Assembly: GCA_965119665.1 (NCBI GenBank)
Contig: OZ221974.1
Span: 372,001-436,000 of the forward strand
Direction: 5' to 3'
Source: Dialister sp900541485
Lineage (GTDB): Bacteria; Bacillota; Negativicutes; Veillonellales; Dialisteraceae
Length of the DNA stretch: 64,000 nucleotides
Numbering within the stretch: position 1 is the first letter of the stretch; the number at the start of each line of letters is the position of its first letter. Positions 1 to 8,240 of the stretch are shown in pieces. The notes beneath the pieces were generated by a model, which was given only the letters and a program-made list of their open reading frames with translations, ran no database searches and was not told where the DNA came from. Made by a program: the position numbers and the translations under genes.

Positions 1-837
1 CTGCGGTAAATCAACCAAATGTGATAATTCCGGCAGTATAGGTACCGCATATTTCTTTTTGTTTACCTTTACAAAGCAACTTGATTGATTCAACCCTGAT
101 CTTACAAATAAATCTAAGCCTCGGGCCGGATGGTCTGATTTCATCAAAACTTGTAATTCTGATTTCACACGTGATAAAGAAAGACCTTCTACCCTGTATA
201 AAGACGGAGATATTGCTCTAAAAAGCTCTTTGTCAGCCTGAAAATCAAGTTGTCCTAAAAAACGACAGGCACGAAAAAGACGAAGTGCATCTTCCTGAAA
301 ACGATCTTTAGCAATACCTACAGTTCTCAAAATCCGACGGTCTAAATCAGCAATGCCGCCAAAGTAATCATAGATTACACCATCTGCATCTATAGCTATG
401 GCATTGACCGTGAAATCCCGACGAGATAAGTCATCCTTTAATGTTTTGGCAAAACAAATTTCTTTCGGTCTGTGACTGTCATTTCCGTAAAAGTCGCTTC
501 GAAAGGTCGTCACTTCATATATATTTTCATTGATTAAAATAGAAACCGTACCAAAACGATACCCTCCACGATCAATAATTTTCCACTCATTTTGTATGGC
601 ACAGGAAACAATCTCATCCGGTCGGGCTGACGTTGTAATATCCCAATCATGAGGCACTTTTTCTAAGAGAAGATCTCTGACTGAGCCGCCCACCAAGTAG
701 GCTTCATATCCGCCTTTTTCCAGCGCATTCATAATCTGTAATGCACCTTTATTTATTTTCCCTATATCATTTTTATGTATAAAATCCACCTTGTTTTCTT
801 TCAGCAGATAATTTTTTACACGGCCAATAAAATTCAT
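1..837 (-). CDS. cca: CCA tRNA nucleotidyltransferase (C-terminal part outside window)
   Basis: The frame is open from an ATG at 837 to the window edge, giving 279 residues of an enzyme that is normally about 450. It adds or repairs the CCA end of tRNAs using CTP and ATP. The N-terminal nucleotidyltransferase signature is visible: a G-G-S-V-R-D-L-L stretch followed by a D-W-D-I-T motif whose aspartates bind the catalytic metals. The last visible residues (I-L-P-E-L-S-H-L-V) resemble the segment just before the HD domain of the bacterial CCA/poly(A) polymerase family, so the missing part is probably the HD domain and tail. An AAGG sequence lies about 10 bases before the ATG. Poly(A) polymerase is the alternative; in this phylum CCA addition is far more likely. 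Confidence 0.85.
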   Translation of the reverse strand, partial: MNFIGRVKNYLLKENKVDFIHKNDIGKINKGALQIMNALEKGGYEAYLVGGSVRDLLLEKVPHDWDITTSARPDEIVSCAIQNEWKIIDRGGYRFGTVSILINENIYEVTTFRSDFYGNDSHRPKEICFAKTLKDDLSRRDFTVNAIAIDADGVIYDYFGGIADLDRRILRTVGIAKDRFQEDALRLFRACRFLGQLDFQADKELFRAISPSLYRVEGLSLSRVKSELQVLMKSDHPARGLDLFVRSGLNQSSCFVKVNKKKYAVPILPELSHLVDLPQ

Positions 838-897
838 TTCCTCAAGACCTTTATGATTTCAATTGATTAAATCATATACGATTTTATCAACAGGTGC

Positions 898-936
898 AAG
901 AAAAACGCTTACCCCGTTACGGATAAGCGCTTTTGA
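898..936 (-). terminator. Rho-independent terminator after the malic enzyme gene
   Basis: Read on the minus strand, arms AAAAGCGCTTA and TAAGCG-TTTT pair with one bulged base around a GC-rich loop and run into a T tract. It lies about 20 bases after the stop codon at 958. Confidence 0.75.
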
Positions 937-957
937 TTCGGTATAACCATTACTCCA

Positions 958-2169
958 TTAATCTTTATACTGTTCCGGCAATTCTTTCACACGAGCAACT
1001 CCTGATTCAATAGCAGCCTTAGCAGATGCTTTTGCCACTGCATGAGCAACTCGTTTATCAAATACATTCACCACTACATAATCAGGATTTAATTCTTCAT
1101 CAGAAACCAATTCTGCCAGTGCATGTGCTGCCGCCAGCTTCATCGGCTCATTAATTTGACGGGCGCGGACATCTAATGCACCACGGAAAAGCCCGGGAAA
1201 TACGGATGAATTATTTACCTGGTTCGGCATATCACTCCGGCCGGTACCGAAAACATAAACTCCCAATTCCCTTGCATCCGCCAGCATCATCTCCGGTATC
1301 GGATTAGCCATGGCAAATACTACATTTTTTTCTGCCATAGTTTTAATAGCTGCTTTATGCGCTTCTTTAAATGCTGCCGGTGAAGAACTTGCCACAAGAA
1401 TATCTGCACCCTTTACAGCCTCTACAAAAGTTCCCTGTTTATTCTCCGGGTTTACTTCGCTAACCAATGCTTTTTGTATACGATTCAGCTTACCATTATC
1501 ATATAAAATACCCTTGCTGTTGAGTATTGTCATATTCTCCGCTCTGACACCGTCTTCCAAAAGAAGACGGGCAATAGCCGTCCCTGCAGCACCTGCCCCG
1601 GAAATAACAACTTTGACTTCATCAATTTTCTTTTTCGTAAGACGAAGTGCACCAATAACAGCTGCCAATGCGGCGATAGCCGTTCCATGCTGGTCATCAT
1701 GGAATACAGGAATGTTCATAGTAGCTTTCAATTCATCTTCAATGTCATAGCATTTAGGAGAAGAGAAATCTTCCAAATTAATCCCTGCAAAAGATTTTTC
1801 CAACAATTGGATTGTATGTACGATTTCATCTTTATCTTTGCTGTTGATAACAATCGGAATTGCATCAATATTACCAAACTTTTTATAAAGAGCGCTTTTC
1901 CCTTCCATAACCGGCATAGCAGCAGCTGCTCCAATATCTCCTAATCCGAGCACACGGGTTCCGTCAGAAATAACAGCTACTACGTTCCCGCGCCATGTCA
2001 ATTCTAACGACTTATCTTCTTCCTCCTTAATTGCCAGACAAGGTGCTGCAACTCCCGGTGTATAAACAACCGCTAAATCATGGAGATCCTCCATTTTCGC
2101 ATTTAGAGTTGTTTTGATCATTTGATGGTTTTCCTCTCTCAGTTTCATTGCTTCTTCACGAATATCCAT
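958..2169 (-). CDS. NAD(P)-dependent malic enzyme (oxaloacetate-decarboxylating)
   Basis: A 403-residue cytoplasmic enzyme converting malate to pyruvate and CO2. This is the short bacterial form (about 400 residues), not the long MaeA type. The N-terminal malic domain carries Y-T-P-G-V-A (around residues 36-41), and the H-D-D-Q-H-G-T segment near residue 157 gives the metal-binding region. A Rossmann domain follows with S-G-A-G-A-A-G-T (near residue 191). The C-terminal V-N-N-S-S-V-F-P-G-L-F-R-G motif is typical of the family. GGGAGG precedes the ATG. The gene is monocistronic, with its own promoter and terminator. Fumarase FumC elsewhere in the window could supply malate; that link is inference. 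Cofactor preference cannot be decided from the sequence. Confidence 0.93.
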   Translation of the reverse strand: MDIREEAMKLREENHQMIKTTLNAKMEDLHDLAVVYTPGVAAPCLAIKEEEDKSLELTWRGNVVAVISDGTRVLGLGDIGAAAAMPVMEGKSALYKKFGNIDAIPIVINSKDKDEIVHTIQLLEKSFAGINLEDFSSPKCYDIEDELKATMNIPVFHDDQHGTAIAALAAVIGALRLTKKKIDEVKVVISGAGAAGTAIARLLLEDGVRAENMTILNSKGILYDNGKLNRIQKALVSEVNPENKQGTFVEAVKGADILVASSSPAAFKEAHKAAIKTMAEKNVVFAMANPIPEMMLADARELGVYVFGTGRSDMPNQVNNSSVFPGLFRGALDVRARQINEPMKLAAAHALAELVSDEELNPDYVVVNVFDKRVAHAVAKASAKAAIESGVARVKELPEQYKD

Positions 2170-2270
2170 TTTGTCCTCCCTTAAATTTTTTAATAACCGG
2201 ATGATAAATAGTAGCTACATATTTTTATATTATGTGTCAAACTTTTTTATTTTTACCGTTTAATGGCACA

Positions 2271-2299
2271 ATTATATCACAATCATAAGTGTATGGAAA
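2271..2299 (-). promoter_or_regulatory. Candidate sigma-A promoter for the malic enzyme gene
   Basis: TATAAT (2271-2276) preceded by TG one base upstream (extended -10) and TTTCCA (2294-2299) with a 17-base spacer. The leader to the start codon is about 95 bases and AT-rich. A second TTGACA occurs within it at about 2233-2238 but without a good -10. Confidence 0.5.
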
Positions 2300-2306
2300 T
2301 ACAAAA

Positions 2307-2900
2307 TTATGATTCCATGTTTTTCAGTTTTTCCAGCAACGCTTTCAGCGCCTTTCCTCTATGACTGATTTTATTTTTTTCACTCATTGCAAGCTCTGCC
2401 ATAGTTTTATGAAGTTTCGGTAGATAGAAAAGCGGATCATAGCCGAAACCGCCGGTCCCTTTATAAAAATCTCTGATGACACCATCACAACGACCTTCTG
2501 CTACTATTTCCCTGCCATCCGGCCATACCAGAGCAATAACGCATTCGTAATATCCTGTCCGTTGATCACTCGGATACGGCTTTAAATCTTCCAATAGCTT
2601 TTTATTATTAGCTTCATCATCACCATGTTTCCCTGCATACCGGGCAGAGTAAATTCCGGGTTTATCTCCCAAAGCATTTGCGATAATACCCGAGTCATCA
2701 GACAGTACCGGCATATTAATCACTTTTGCATAATAATGTGCTTTAAGCAATGCATTTTCCTTAAAACTTTTTCCTGTTTCTTCCGGCTCCTCAATATCCT
2801 GTATATCAGATATCGGAACTGCCTCCCATCCAATTTCCGAAAAACACCTTTGAAACTCTCGTATTTTCCCCTTGTTATGTGTTGCAAGAACTATCTTCAT
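2307..2900 (-). CDS. rdgB: XTP/dITP pyrophosphatase (RdgB/HAM1 family)
   Basis: A 197-residue house-cleaning enzyme that hydrolyses XTP, ITP and dITP to monophosphates so they are not incorporated into nucleic acids. The N-terminal A-T-H-N-K-G-K substrate motif (residues 6-12), D-D-S-G (67-70), S-A-R-Y-A-G and the G-G-F-G-Y-D-P-L-F motif are all present, and the length is normal. A good ribosome-binding site (GGAAAGG) precedes the ATG. It follows the methylase-like gene at 2922-4397 after 21 bases, so the two are probably co-transcribed; the pairing has no obvious functional meaning. Confidence 0.95.
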   Translation of the reverse strand: MKIVLATHNKGKIREFQRCFSEIGWEAVPISDIQDIEEPEETGKSFKENALLKAHYYAKVINMPVLSDDSGIIANALGDKPGIYSARYAGKHGDDEANNKKLLEDLKPYPSDQRTGYYECVIALVWPDGREIVAEGRCDGVIRDFYKGTGGFGYDPLFYLPKLHKTMAELAMSEKNKISHRGKALKALLEKLKNMES

Positions 2901-2921
2901 TTGATTTCCTTTCCGAAATAC

Positions 2922-4397
2922 TTATCTTTCTGTCATCACATGGACTGCCTCATTTTTTAGATTTCTCCACTCATTCGCAGCAAGTGCTAATTGATCAATT
3001 GCATTTCTGCATTTTTCTGTTATCCAAGTGATTGATTTTTCTGTTGCCTCAGGCAGCGGAAATCTCATTAATCGCGACGACTGGAAAAGAAGCTTATCTC
3101 CGGCCCTCATCGTATCTATAAATAACTGTCCCAATGGTCCCTCTAAATATACCTTTAAATACTCGGCCGTATAAATCCCCTTCGGGCGGATAACTATAAT
3201 TTCATCAGGCACATATGTATCTTCATATATATGATAAACAGCAGCTGTATGTATCTTTTGTACTCCGGGAAATAACAATAAATCGCCGTCCTTTATCAGC
3301 GTAAGTAACTTTCCATCAGGCACATCCGCTTTTTCTGCAAGATCTGTTCTTATTCCGATATCTTCAATAATGGCATTACTCTGTAATAATTGATAAGTAC
3401 CTGCCTTTATATTCTCCGGTTGTAATACAGTATATTCACTCCCTATAGTGTAATCTAAATCAACAACATCGGCGGCAAGCAACGTCTGCAATGCAACTGA
3501 CCCGTTATACCTGTAAATATCGTAATTCCAATCATGAGCATCTATAAAGGTATCCGTACTGACTTTTAATGCTTCATATTTCTCTATATTCCCATTCTGC
3601 AAACAAGCTTCTCCAAAAGAAATATTTGCTACTTGTTTATTCCTTATTTTCAGAAAAGCAAACTCCTCGTTATCAAGTGATAAATCATAATATTCTTCAA
3701 GTATTTTATGGGAAGCTAACCGATTTTCTACCAATAAACTTTTTCGATTTTCTGTCACAATCATAGAAAGAGGTGTCAGCACTTCCAAAATCGCATCTTT
3801 TGATAAATGCTTCTGTAATTCCTCTACATGCACCAGGTCATCTCTTTCTATGTTAAATATATAATCGTAAAGTTCACTGTCATCGTTAAACTCATCAGAA
3901 AGCATAATGCGTCCGCGAGGAAATAAATAAGACAATTTCTTCTTCCACTCCAAGGAATTTACTGATACAGCAATTCGTTTATCACTCAAATGATAAAAAA
4001 CCTGAGGAAGCATATAAAGATAGGAGTCTGCCCCGGCAAATAAAACTGTCTGACCTGCAGACTTTGCTTTTTCAATCACAGCTAAAATCAGATCTTTCAT
4101 CTCTTGCGACACCTTTTTGATTCCTTCTGCAAAATCCATCGGATTCACTCTCATCGCAAGTGTATATATGTCTACATACGTATCTTCATCACCTTTAAAC
4201 TCTCCCATTTTTTCTACGGTCATTTTCATATTTTTGTATAAATCACCGATAGTAATTCCATATTCGGCATTAGTCGGGTTAGAGAATAAATTATAATCTA
4301 AATAACGGGCACGCATAATTTCTGAAAAAATACGGTCCTCAGGCACACCCCATTTAGCAAAATTTTCTTTCGCACTAAGAATTTCATCTTCAGTCAT
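2922..4397 (-). CDS. Degenerate N6-adenine methylase / HsdS-like protein of unknown function
   Basis: A 491-residue soluble protein that I do not recognise by name. Its layout resembles a type I/IIG restriction methylase fused to a specificity domain. An N-terminal helical part (1-110) is followed by a Rossmann-like part starting at T-V-L-F-A-G-A-D-S (near 118), where a SAM-binding D-P-A-C-G-S-G would normally sit. A Y-D-Y-I-F-N-I-E segment (near 178) stands where N-P-P-F/Y is expected, and then comes an HsdM-like N-R-K-S-L-L-V-E-N-R-L stretch. The C-terminal third (from about 330) reads like an HsdS target-recognition domain, with a G-D-L-L-L-F-P-G core and an L-L-F-Q-S-S-R-L-M-R-F-P-L-P-E end. 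Both catalytic motifs are missing, so methylation is unlikely. The ATG at 4397 is chosen because AAGGAGG lies five bases before it; a GTG sits just upstream. A TATAAT occurs at 4422-4427. Confidence 0.6.
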   Translation of the reverse strand: MTEDEILSAKENFAKWGVPEDRIFSEIMRARYLDYNLFSNPTNAEYGITIGDLYKNMKMTVEKMGEFKGDEDTYVDIYTLAMRVNPMDFAEGIKKVSQEMKDLILAVIEKAKSAGQTVLFAGADSYLYMLPQVFYHLSDKRIAVSVNSLEWKKKLSYLFPRGRIMLSDEFNDDSELYDYIFNIERDDLVHVEELQKHLSKDAILEVLTPLSMIVTENRKSLLVENRLASHKILEEYYDLSLDNEEFAFLKIRNKQVANISFGEACLQNGNIEKYEALKVSTDTFIDAHDWNYDIYRYNGSVALQTLLAADVVDLDYTIGSEYTVLQPENIKAGTYQLLQSNAIIEDIGIRTDLAEKADVPDGKLLTLIKDGDLLLFPGVQKIHTAAVYHIYEDTYVPDEIIVIRPKGIYTAEYLKVYLEGPLGQLFIDTMRAGDKLLFQSSRLMRFPLPEATEKSITWITEKCRNAIDQLALAANEWRNLKNEAVHVMTER

Positions 4398-4490
4398 CAC
4401 TACCTCCTTAAGGCTACATCTATTATACGATATGGGTTATAAAAAATCTATTATTACGACATATAGAGTATACTATTATTTTTTGGCAAA

Positions 4491-4526
4491 CAAAAAACGT
4501 ACATGAGGTAGTCATGTACGTTTTTA
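4491..4526 (-). terminator. Rho-independent terminator after rpsI
   Basis: Minus-strand hairpin with arms AAAAACGTACATGA and TCATGTACGTTTTTT around a short loop, followed by T residues. It ends the rplM-rpsI unit 11 bases after the rpsI stop. The near-symmetric arms could also work in the other direction. Confidence 0.85.
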
Positions 4527-4537
4527 AACTTCTCTGA

Positions 4538-4930
4538 TTAACGTTTAGAGAACTGGCTTGCTTTTCTTGCTTTCTTGAGCCCGTATTTTTTACGTTCTTT
4601 CATTCTCGGATCACGTGTTAAAAGACCCGCACTTTTAAGAACTTTTCTATATTCGGGATCAATTTCTAACAAAGCACGGCTAATTCCGTGACGAATTGCA
4701 CCGGCCTGACCGGATGCTCCGCCGCCTTTCACAGATGCAATTACATCATAAGCTGCTGTCGTACCTGTCAATTCAAGAGGCTGTTTAACTATTAATTCAA
4801 GAGTTTTCAAATCAAAATAATCGGTAAGTTCACGACCATTAATCATAATACTTCCCTGTCCTGCTACCAGACGGACTCTGGCAACGGATGTTTTTCTGCG
4901 GCCTGTGCCGTAGTATGTAGCTTCTGCCAT
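4538..4930 (-). CDS. rpsI: 30S ribosomal protein S9
   Basis: A 130-residue small-subunit protein whose basic C-terminal tail reaches toward the P-site tRNA. The family features are clear: Y-G-T-G-R-R-K-T-S-V-A-R-V near the start, G-G-G-A-S-G-Q-A-G-A-I-R-H-G-I-S-R-A-L in the middle, and a C-terminal K-Y-G-L-K-K-A-R-K-A-S-Q-F-S-K-R ending in the universal S-K-R. It follows rplM after 21 bases, the universal bacterial pairing, and shares its promoter and leader. Confidence 0.99.
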   Translation of the reverse strand: MAEATYYGTGRRKTSVARVRLVAGQGSIMINGRELTDYFDLKTLELIVKQPLELTGTTAAYDVIASVKGGGASGQAGAIRHGISRALLEIDPEYRKVLKSAGLLTRDPRMKERKKYGLKKARKASQFSKR

Positions 4931-4951
4931 TTCTATTTCCTTCCCTTCTGG

Positions 4952-5392
4952 TTAACGGATATCAAACTTTAATTCTTCAGCCTGTTGTGCTGCATGCGGA
5001 TGTTCTTTGCCTGCATAAACTTTCAGCTTGCGATACATTTGATCTCCGAGTTTTGTCTTTGGAAGCATTCCCCGGATTGCATGTTCAACAACCCAAACCG
5101 GTTTCTCGCGAAGAGCATCCCCGGCTTTTTGATATCTATCCCCACCAATATAACCGGTATAATGGAAATATTCTTTATTTAATAACTTTTTACCCGTCAA
5201 AACGACTTTATCTGCGTTGATAATAATGACAAAATCACCTGTATCAACATGCGGTGTGTAGGTAGGTTTATTTTTGCCGGTAAGGACTTCTGCCACTCTG
5301 GATGCTAAGCGCCCAAGTGTTTTTCCTTCTGCGTCAACGATATACCATTTCCGGGTAATATTGCCCGCATTGGCCATAAATGTACTTTTCAT
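4952..5392 (-). CDS. rplM: 50S ribosomal protein L13
   Basis: A 146-residue large-subunit protein with the typical R-K-W-Y-I-V-D-A-E-G-K-T-L-G-R-L-A-S opening and the H-A-I-R-G-M-L-P-K-T-K-L-G segment. The open frame extends 39 codons upstream to 5509, but those codons overlap the promoter and leader. The ATG at 5392 gives the usual M-K-S-T-F-M-A-N start and length and has AGGAGG ten bases before it. Expression of rplM-rpsI is driven by the consensus promoter at 5481-5509 and is probably autoregulated through the leader. Confidence 0.98.
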   Translation of the reverse strand: MKSTFMANAGNITRKWYIVDAEGKTLGRLASRVAEVLTGKNKPTYTPHVDTGDFVIIINADKVVLTGKKLLNKEYFHYTGYIGGDRYQKAGDALREKPVWVVEHAIRGMLPKTKLGDQMYRKLKVYAGKEHPHAAQQAEELKFDIR

Positions 5393-5474
5393 ACTTACTG
5401 ATCCTCCTAATAAAAAACAGAACCGCAAGATAAATCCTTCCGCCGGGGCTAGTGGGTTCCGGACAAATCTCACA
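5393..5474 (-). promoter_or_regulatory. Structured rplM leader, probable L13-type autoregulatory RNA
   Basis: About 80 transcribed bases lie between the predicted start near 5474 and the rplM ATG. They are GC-rich in an AT-rich surrounding. A GGAACC segment can pair with a GGTTCT segment about 35 bases later, enclosing the GC-rich section. Firmicutes are known to carry L13 leader RNAs in this exact position that bind L13 and shut down rplM-rpsI. Family membership is inferred from position, size and the pairing; I could not run a covariance model. Confidence 0.55.
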
Positions 5475-5480
5475 AGGAGT

Positions 5481-5509
5481 ATTATATCGTTTATAAATGG
5501 TTGTGTCAA
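5481..5509 (-). promoter_or_regulatory. Consensus sigma-A promoter for rplM-rpsI
   Basis: Perfect TTGACA (5504-5509) and perfect TATAAT (5481-5486) separated by 17 bases, as expected for a ribosomal protein operon. It sits between the ftsH terminator and the L13 leader. Confidence 0.9.
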
Positions 5510-5591
5510 GCTGATTACAGTACATTCTTTATGATTATTATCATAGCATCGGCTTTATCTCTCATTTTAATTTTACTCTTCATCGGTATAT

Positions 5592-5636
5592 AAAAACTGC
5601 ACTCTCCCCAAAAGATTTTCGGAAAGAATGCAGTTC
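5592..5636 (-). terminator. Rho-independent terminator after ftsH
   Basis: Minus-strand arms beginning AACTGCATTCTTTCC and ending AGTGCAGTTTTT pair, with some G-T pairs, around an AT-rich loop and lead into a T run. It starts 18 bases after the ftsH stop. Confidence 0.8.
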
Positions 5637-5653
5637 ATGTTGAAAATTTTCAG

Positions 5654-7555
5654 CTATTCTCCAAACAGGGGAGCCGGTCCTCTGGGTGGAAGATCAGGTG
5701 CAGACAGCCCGCTTTCGTTATTATCATTATTTTCCTGTCCCGGTTCTTCTTCCGGCGGATAAATAGAATGATACTTAAATAAGTTCTTAACTTGCTCGCT
5801 GTTGATTGTTTCTACATCGAGAAGTGCTTTGGCCATAGCTTTTAATACATCTATATGCGCAGTCAAGGTTTCCATTGTGTCATTGTATGCTTCATCCAAG
5901 TACTTATGCATTTCTTCATCGATAATCGTTGCAACCGCTTCTCCATAGTTTCTTTCGGAACCAAGTTGTTTCCCCAAGAAAATCTGTTCCTGATGTTCAC
6001 CAAATATCATCGGTCCCAATCGGTCACTCATACCCCATTCCATAATCATCTTGCGCAGAATGCTTGTAACTTGCTGAAGATCGCCTGATGCTCCGCTGGA
6101 AATTTCATTAAATATAATTTGCTCTGCACATCTGCCGCCAAGGGCAACACGAAGTTGCGCCAACAAATGGGATTTGGTAATAAAAGAGCGTTCTTCTTGA
6201 GGAAGCATCATGGTGTATCCGCCTGCCTGTCCGCGAGGAATAATTGTTACCTTGTGCACAGGATCGGCATGCTCAAGCACAGTAGCCATAATTGCATGAC
6301 CTGACTCATGATAAGCCGTGATTTTTCTTTCTTCATCACTTACTTTATGACTCTTCCGTTCCGGTCCGTAGCTGACTTTCTCGCTTGCTTCTTCCATATC
6401 TGCCATAGAAATCGTTTTACGGTTCTCCCGGGCTGCAAGCAATGCCGCCTCGTTTAAAAGATTGGCAATATCTGCCCCGGTAAATCCCGGAATTTTCTTT
6501 GCAATTGTTTTTAAATCAATATCAGGGTCTAAAGGTTTATTTCTGGCATGTACTTTCAGAATTGCAATCCTACCTGCCAAGTCCGGACGCCCTACGACGA
6601 CGCGGCGATCAAATCTGCCGGGACGTAATAAAGCCGGATCTAAAATATCAGGACGGTTTGTTGCAGCAAGAGTGATAATTCCTTCATTTGCCCCAAAGCC
6701 ATCCATCTCAACCAATAATTGATTCAGCGTCTGTTCTCTTTCGTCATGGCCGCCACCAAGTCCCGATCCGCGCTGCCGGCCAACGGCATCTATTTCATCG
6801 ATAAACACAATGCATGGTGCATTTTTCTTTGCCTGGGCAAATAAATCTCTCACTCGGGAAGCACCTACACCGACAAACATTTCCACAAAATCGGAGCCGG
6901 AAATAGAGAAAAACGGAACTTTTGCTTCTCCTGCCACTGCCTTCGCCAGAAGTGTCTTCCCCGTTCCGGGTGGTCCTACCAAAAGAACCCCCTTAGGGAT
7001 TTTAGCGCCTATAGCGGTATATCTACCCGGATTTTTTAAAAAGTCTACTACTTCTGCCAATTCTTCTTTTGCCTCATCTTCTCCGGCGACATCAGAAAAA
7101 TCAACATGTACTTGTCCTTCTCCACTCATTTTAGCCCGTGATTTCCCAAAGCTCATGACGCGACCGCCTCCGCCTTGGGTTTGATTCATAATCCAAAACC
7201 AAACTGCGACCAAAATTAAGATAGGAAGCAACGATGATAAAAGACTCATCCACCACGAAGGCTGTTCCGGTGGCTTCGCAGTAATAACAACATTCCCTTC
7301 TGTCATTTTTTCTACAATTTTCATATCATTATTAGGGATATATGTAGAAAATTCTGTTCCGTCTTTCAGTTTGCCCTTGATTGAATTCTCAGTCATTACA
7401 ACTGAAGCAACATTTTTCTTTTCAATCTGGGAAACAAAATCACTGTATGCCATTTCTGCAAGCTTATCTTGCGGATGAACAAAGGTATTGAATATCGCAA
7501 CAGCTATGACCATTAAAAAGACATAGAGTGCCACATTCTTTACAAACTTATTCAA
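5654..7555 (-). CDS. ftsH: ATP-dependent zinc metalloprotease FtsH
   Basis: A 633-residue membrane-anchored AAA+ protease that degrades misfolded membrane proteins and short-lived regulators. Two transmembrane segments (about 8-25 and 103-124) bracket a small external domain. Then come the Walker A G-P-P-G-T-G-K-T at 194-201, Walker B F-I-D-E-I-D at 251-256, the arginine-finger region R-P-G-R-F-D-R-R and the zinc site H-E-S-G-H at 416-420. The start codon is TTG, not ATG: AGGAGG lies six bases before the TTG at 7555, and no better start is in frame before the first membrane helix. The tail is rich in D, N, E and P. It is the last gene of the tilS-hpt-ftsH series also seen in Bacillus. Confidence 0.98.
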   Translation of the reverse strand: MNKFVKNVALYVFLMVIAVAIFNTFVHPQDKLAEMAYSDFVSQIEKKNVASVVMTENSIKGKLKDGTEFSTYIPNNDMKIVEKMTEGNVVITAKPPEQPSWWMSLLSSLLPILILVAVWFWIMNQTQGGGGRVMSFGKSRAKMSGEGQVHVDFSDVAGEDEAKEELAEVVDFLKNPGRYTAIGAKIPKGVLLVGPPGTGKTLLAKAVAGEAKVPFFSISGSDFVEMFVGVGASRVRDLFAQAKKNAPCIVFIDEIDAVGRQRGSGLGGGHDEREQTLNQLLVEMDGFGANEGIITLAATNRPDILDPALLRPGRFDRRVVVGRPDLAGRIAILKVHARNKPLDPDIDLKTIAKKIPGFTGADIANLLNEAALLAARENRKTISMADMEEASEKVSYGPERKSHKVSDEERKITAYHESGHAIMATVLEHADPVHKVTIIPRGQAGGYTMMLPQEERSFITKSHLLAQLRVALGGRCAEQIIFNEISSGASGDLQQVTSILRKMIMEWGMSDRLGPMIFGEHQEQIFLGKQLGSERNYGEAVATIIDEEMHKYLDEAYNDTMETLTAHIDVLKAMAKALLDVETINSEQVKNLFKYHSIYPPEEEPGQENNDNNESGLSAPDLPPRGPAPLFGE

Positions 7556-7609
7556 GCTAATCCTCCTTCTCTTATTCAGAGTAAAATCATTTTAAAGCTC
7601 TAATGACTA

Positions 7610-7639
7610 ATTTTATCATATACTTGTTGATTTAAGCAA
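7610..7639 (-). promoter_or_regulatory. Candidate promoter for ftsH
   Basis: TAAAAT (7610-7615) with an upstream TG (extended -10) and TTGCTT (7634-7639) at 18 bases, in the 129-base gap between hpt and ftsH. It would allow ftsH to be expressed apart from tilS-hpt. Confidence 0.4.
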
Positions 7640-7684
7640 CTTTAATGAGCGCTACACAAGTTGTTATTTCCCCACCTTGAGAGC

Positions 7685-8236
7685 TTATTTTCTCGTATAA
7701 ACATCGCTTTTTAAGGTGCATACTGCCGGAAGATTTCTATATCTTTCCGCATAGTCACATCCGTACCCCACAATAAATTGATCAGGCACATCAAAGCCTA
7801 CATATTTTAACGGTACTTCTTTTTTCCGTCTCTCTTTTTTATTTAAGCAAACCGCAATTTCTACAGATTCCGCTCCTCTTTTTTGAAGCAACGGAACAAG
7901 TAAAGATAGTGTAATACCGGTATCTATAATATCTTCAACTATGATAATATGTTTTCCCCGCACATCTTTGTCCAAGTCTTTTCTTATATTTACACTCCCT
8001 GAAGATATCGTGTCATCACCATAACTGGAAATACACATGGTATCTAATGTAACAGGTAAATCAATTTCACGCATTAAGTCACAAAGGAAAGGCATTGCCC
8101 CCTTTAATATACCTACCAAAACAACATTTTTCCCCTCATAATCTTTCGTTATTTCTTTACCTAATTCATGGATGCGATGAGCCAGCATAGATTGGGTGAT
8201 TAAAACCTTATCAATATCTTTTTCTAAATTTTTCAT
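7685..8236 (-). CDS. hpt: Hypoxanthine phosphoribosyltransferase
   Basis: A 183-residue purine-salvage enzyme making IMP or GMP from the free base and PRPP. The PRPP-binding motif I-I-I-V-E-D-I-I-D-T-G-I-T-L (about 105-118) is intact, as are the N-terminal L-V-G-I-L-K-G-A-M-P-F loop and the C-terminal F-I-V-G-Y-G-C-D-Y-A-E-R-Y-R-N-L-P hood motif. It begins four bases after tilS. The tilS-hpt-ftsH order is widely conserved in Firmicutes. Confidence 0.96.
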   Translation of the reverse strand: MKNLEKDIDKVLITQSMLAHRIHELGKEITKDYEGKNVVLVGILKGAMPFLCDLMREIDLPVTLDTMCISSYGDDTISSGSVNIRKDLDKDVRGKHIIIVEDIIDTGITLSLLVPLLQKRGAESVEIAVCLNKKERRKKEVPLKYVGFDVPDQFIVGYGCDYAERYRNLPAVCTLKSDVYTRK

Positions 8237-8240
8237 TTTC

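Noticed and set aside
1310..1750. 146-residue plus-strand frame inside the malic enzyme gene
   Set aside because: It is antisense to a clear, conserved gene, has no recognisable domain and is a typical shadow frame.
5393..5509. 39-codon N-terminal extension of L13
   Set aside because: It overlaps the rplM promoter and leader RNA, and L13 of normal length starts at 5392.
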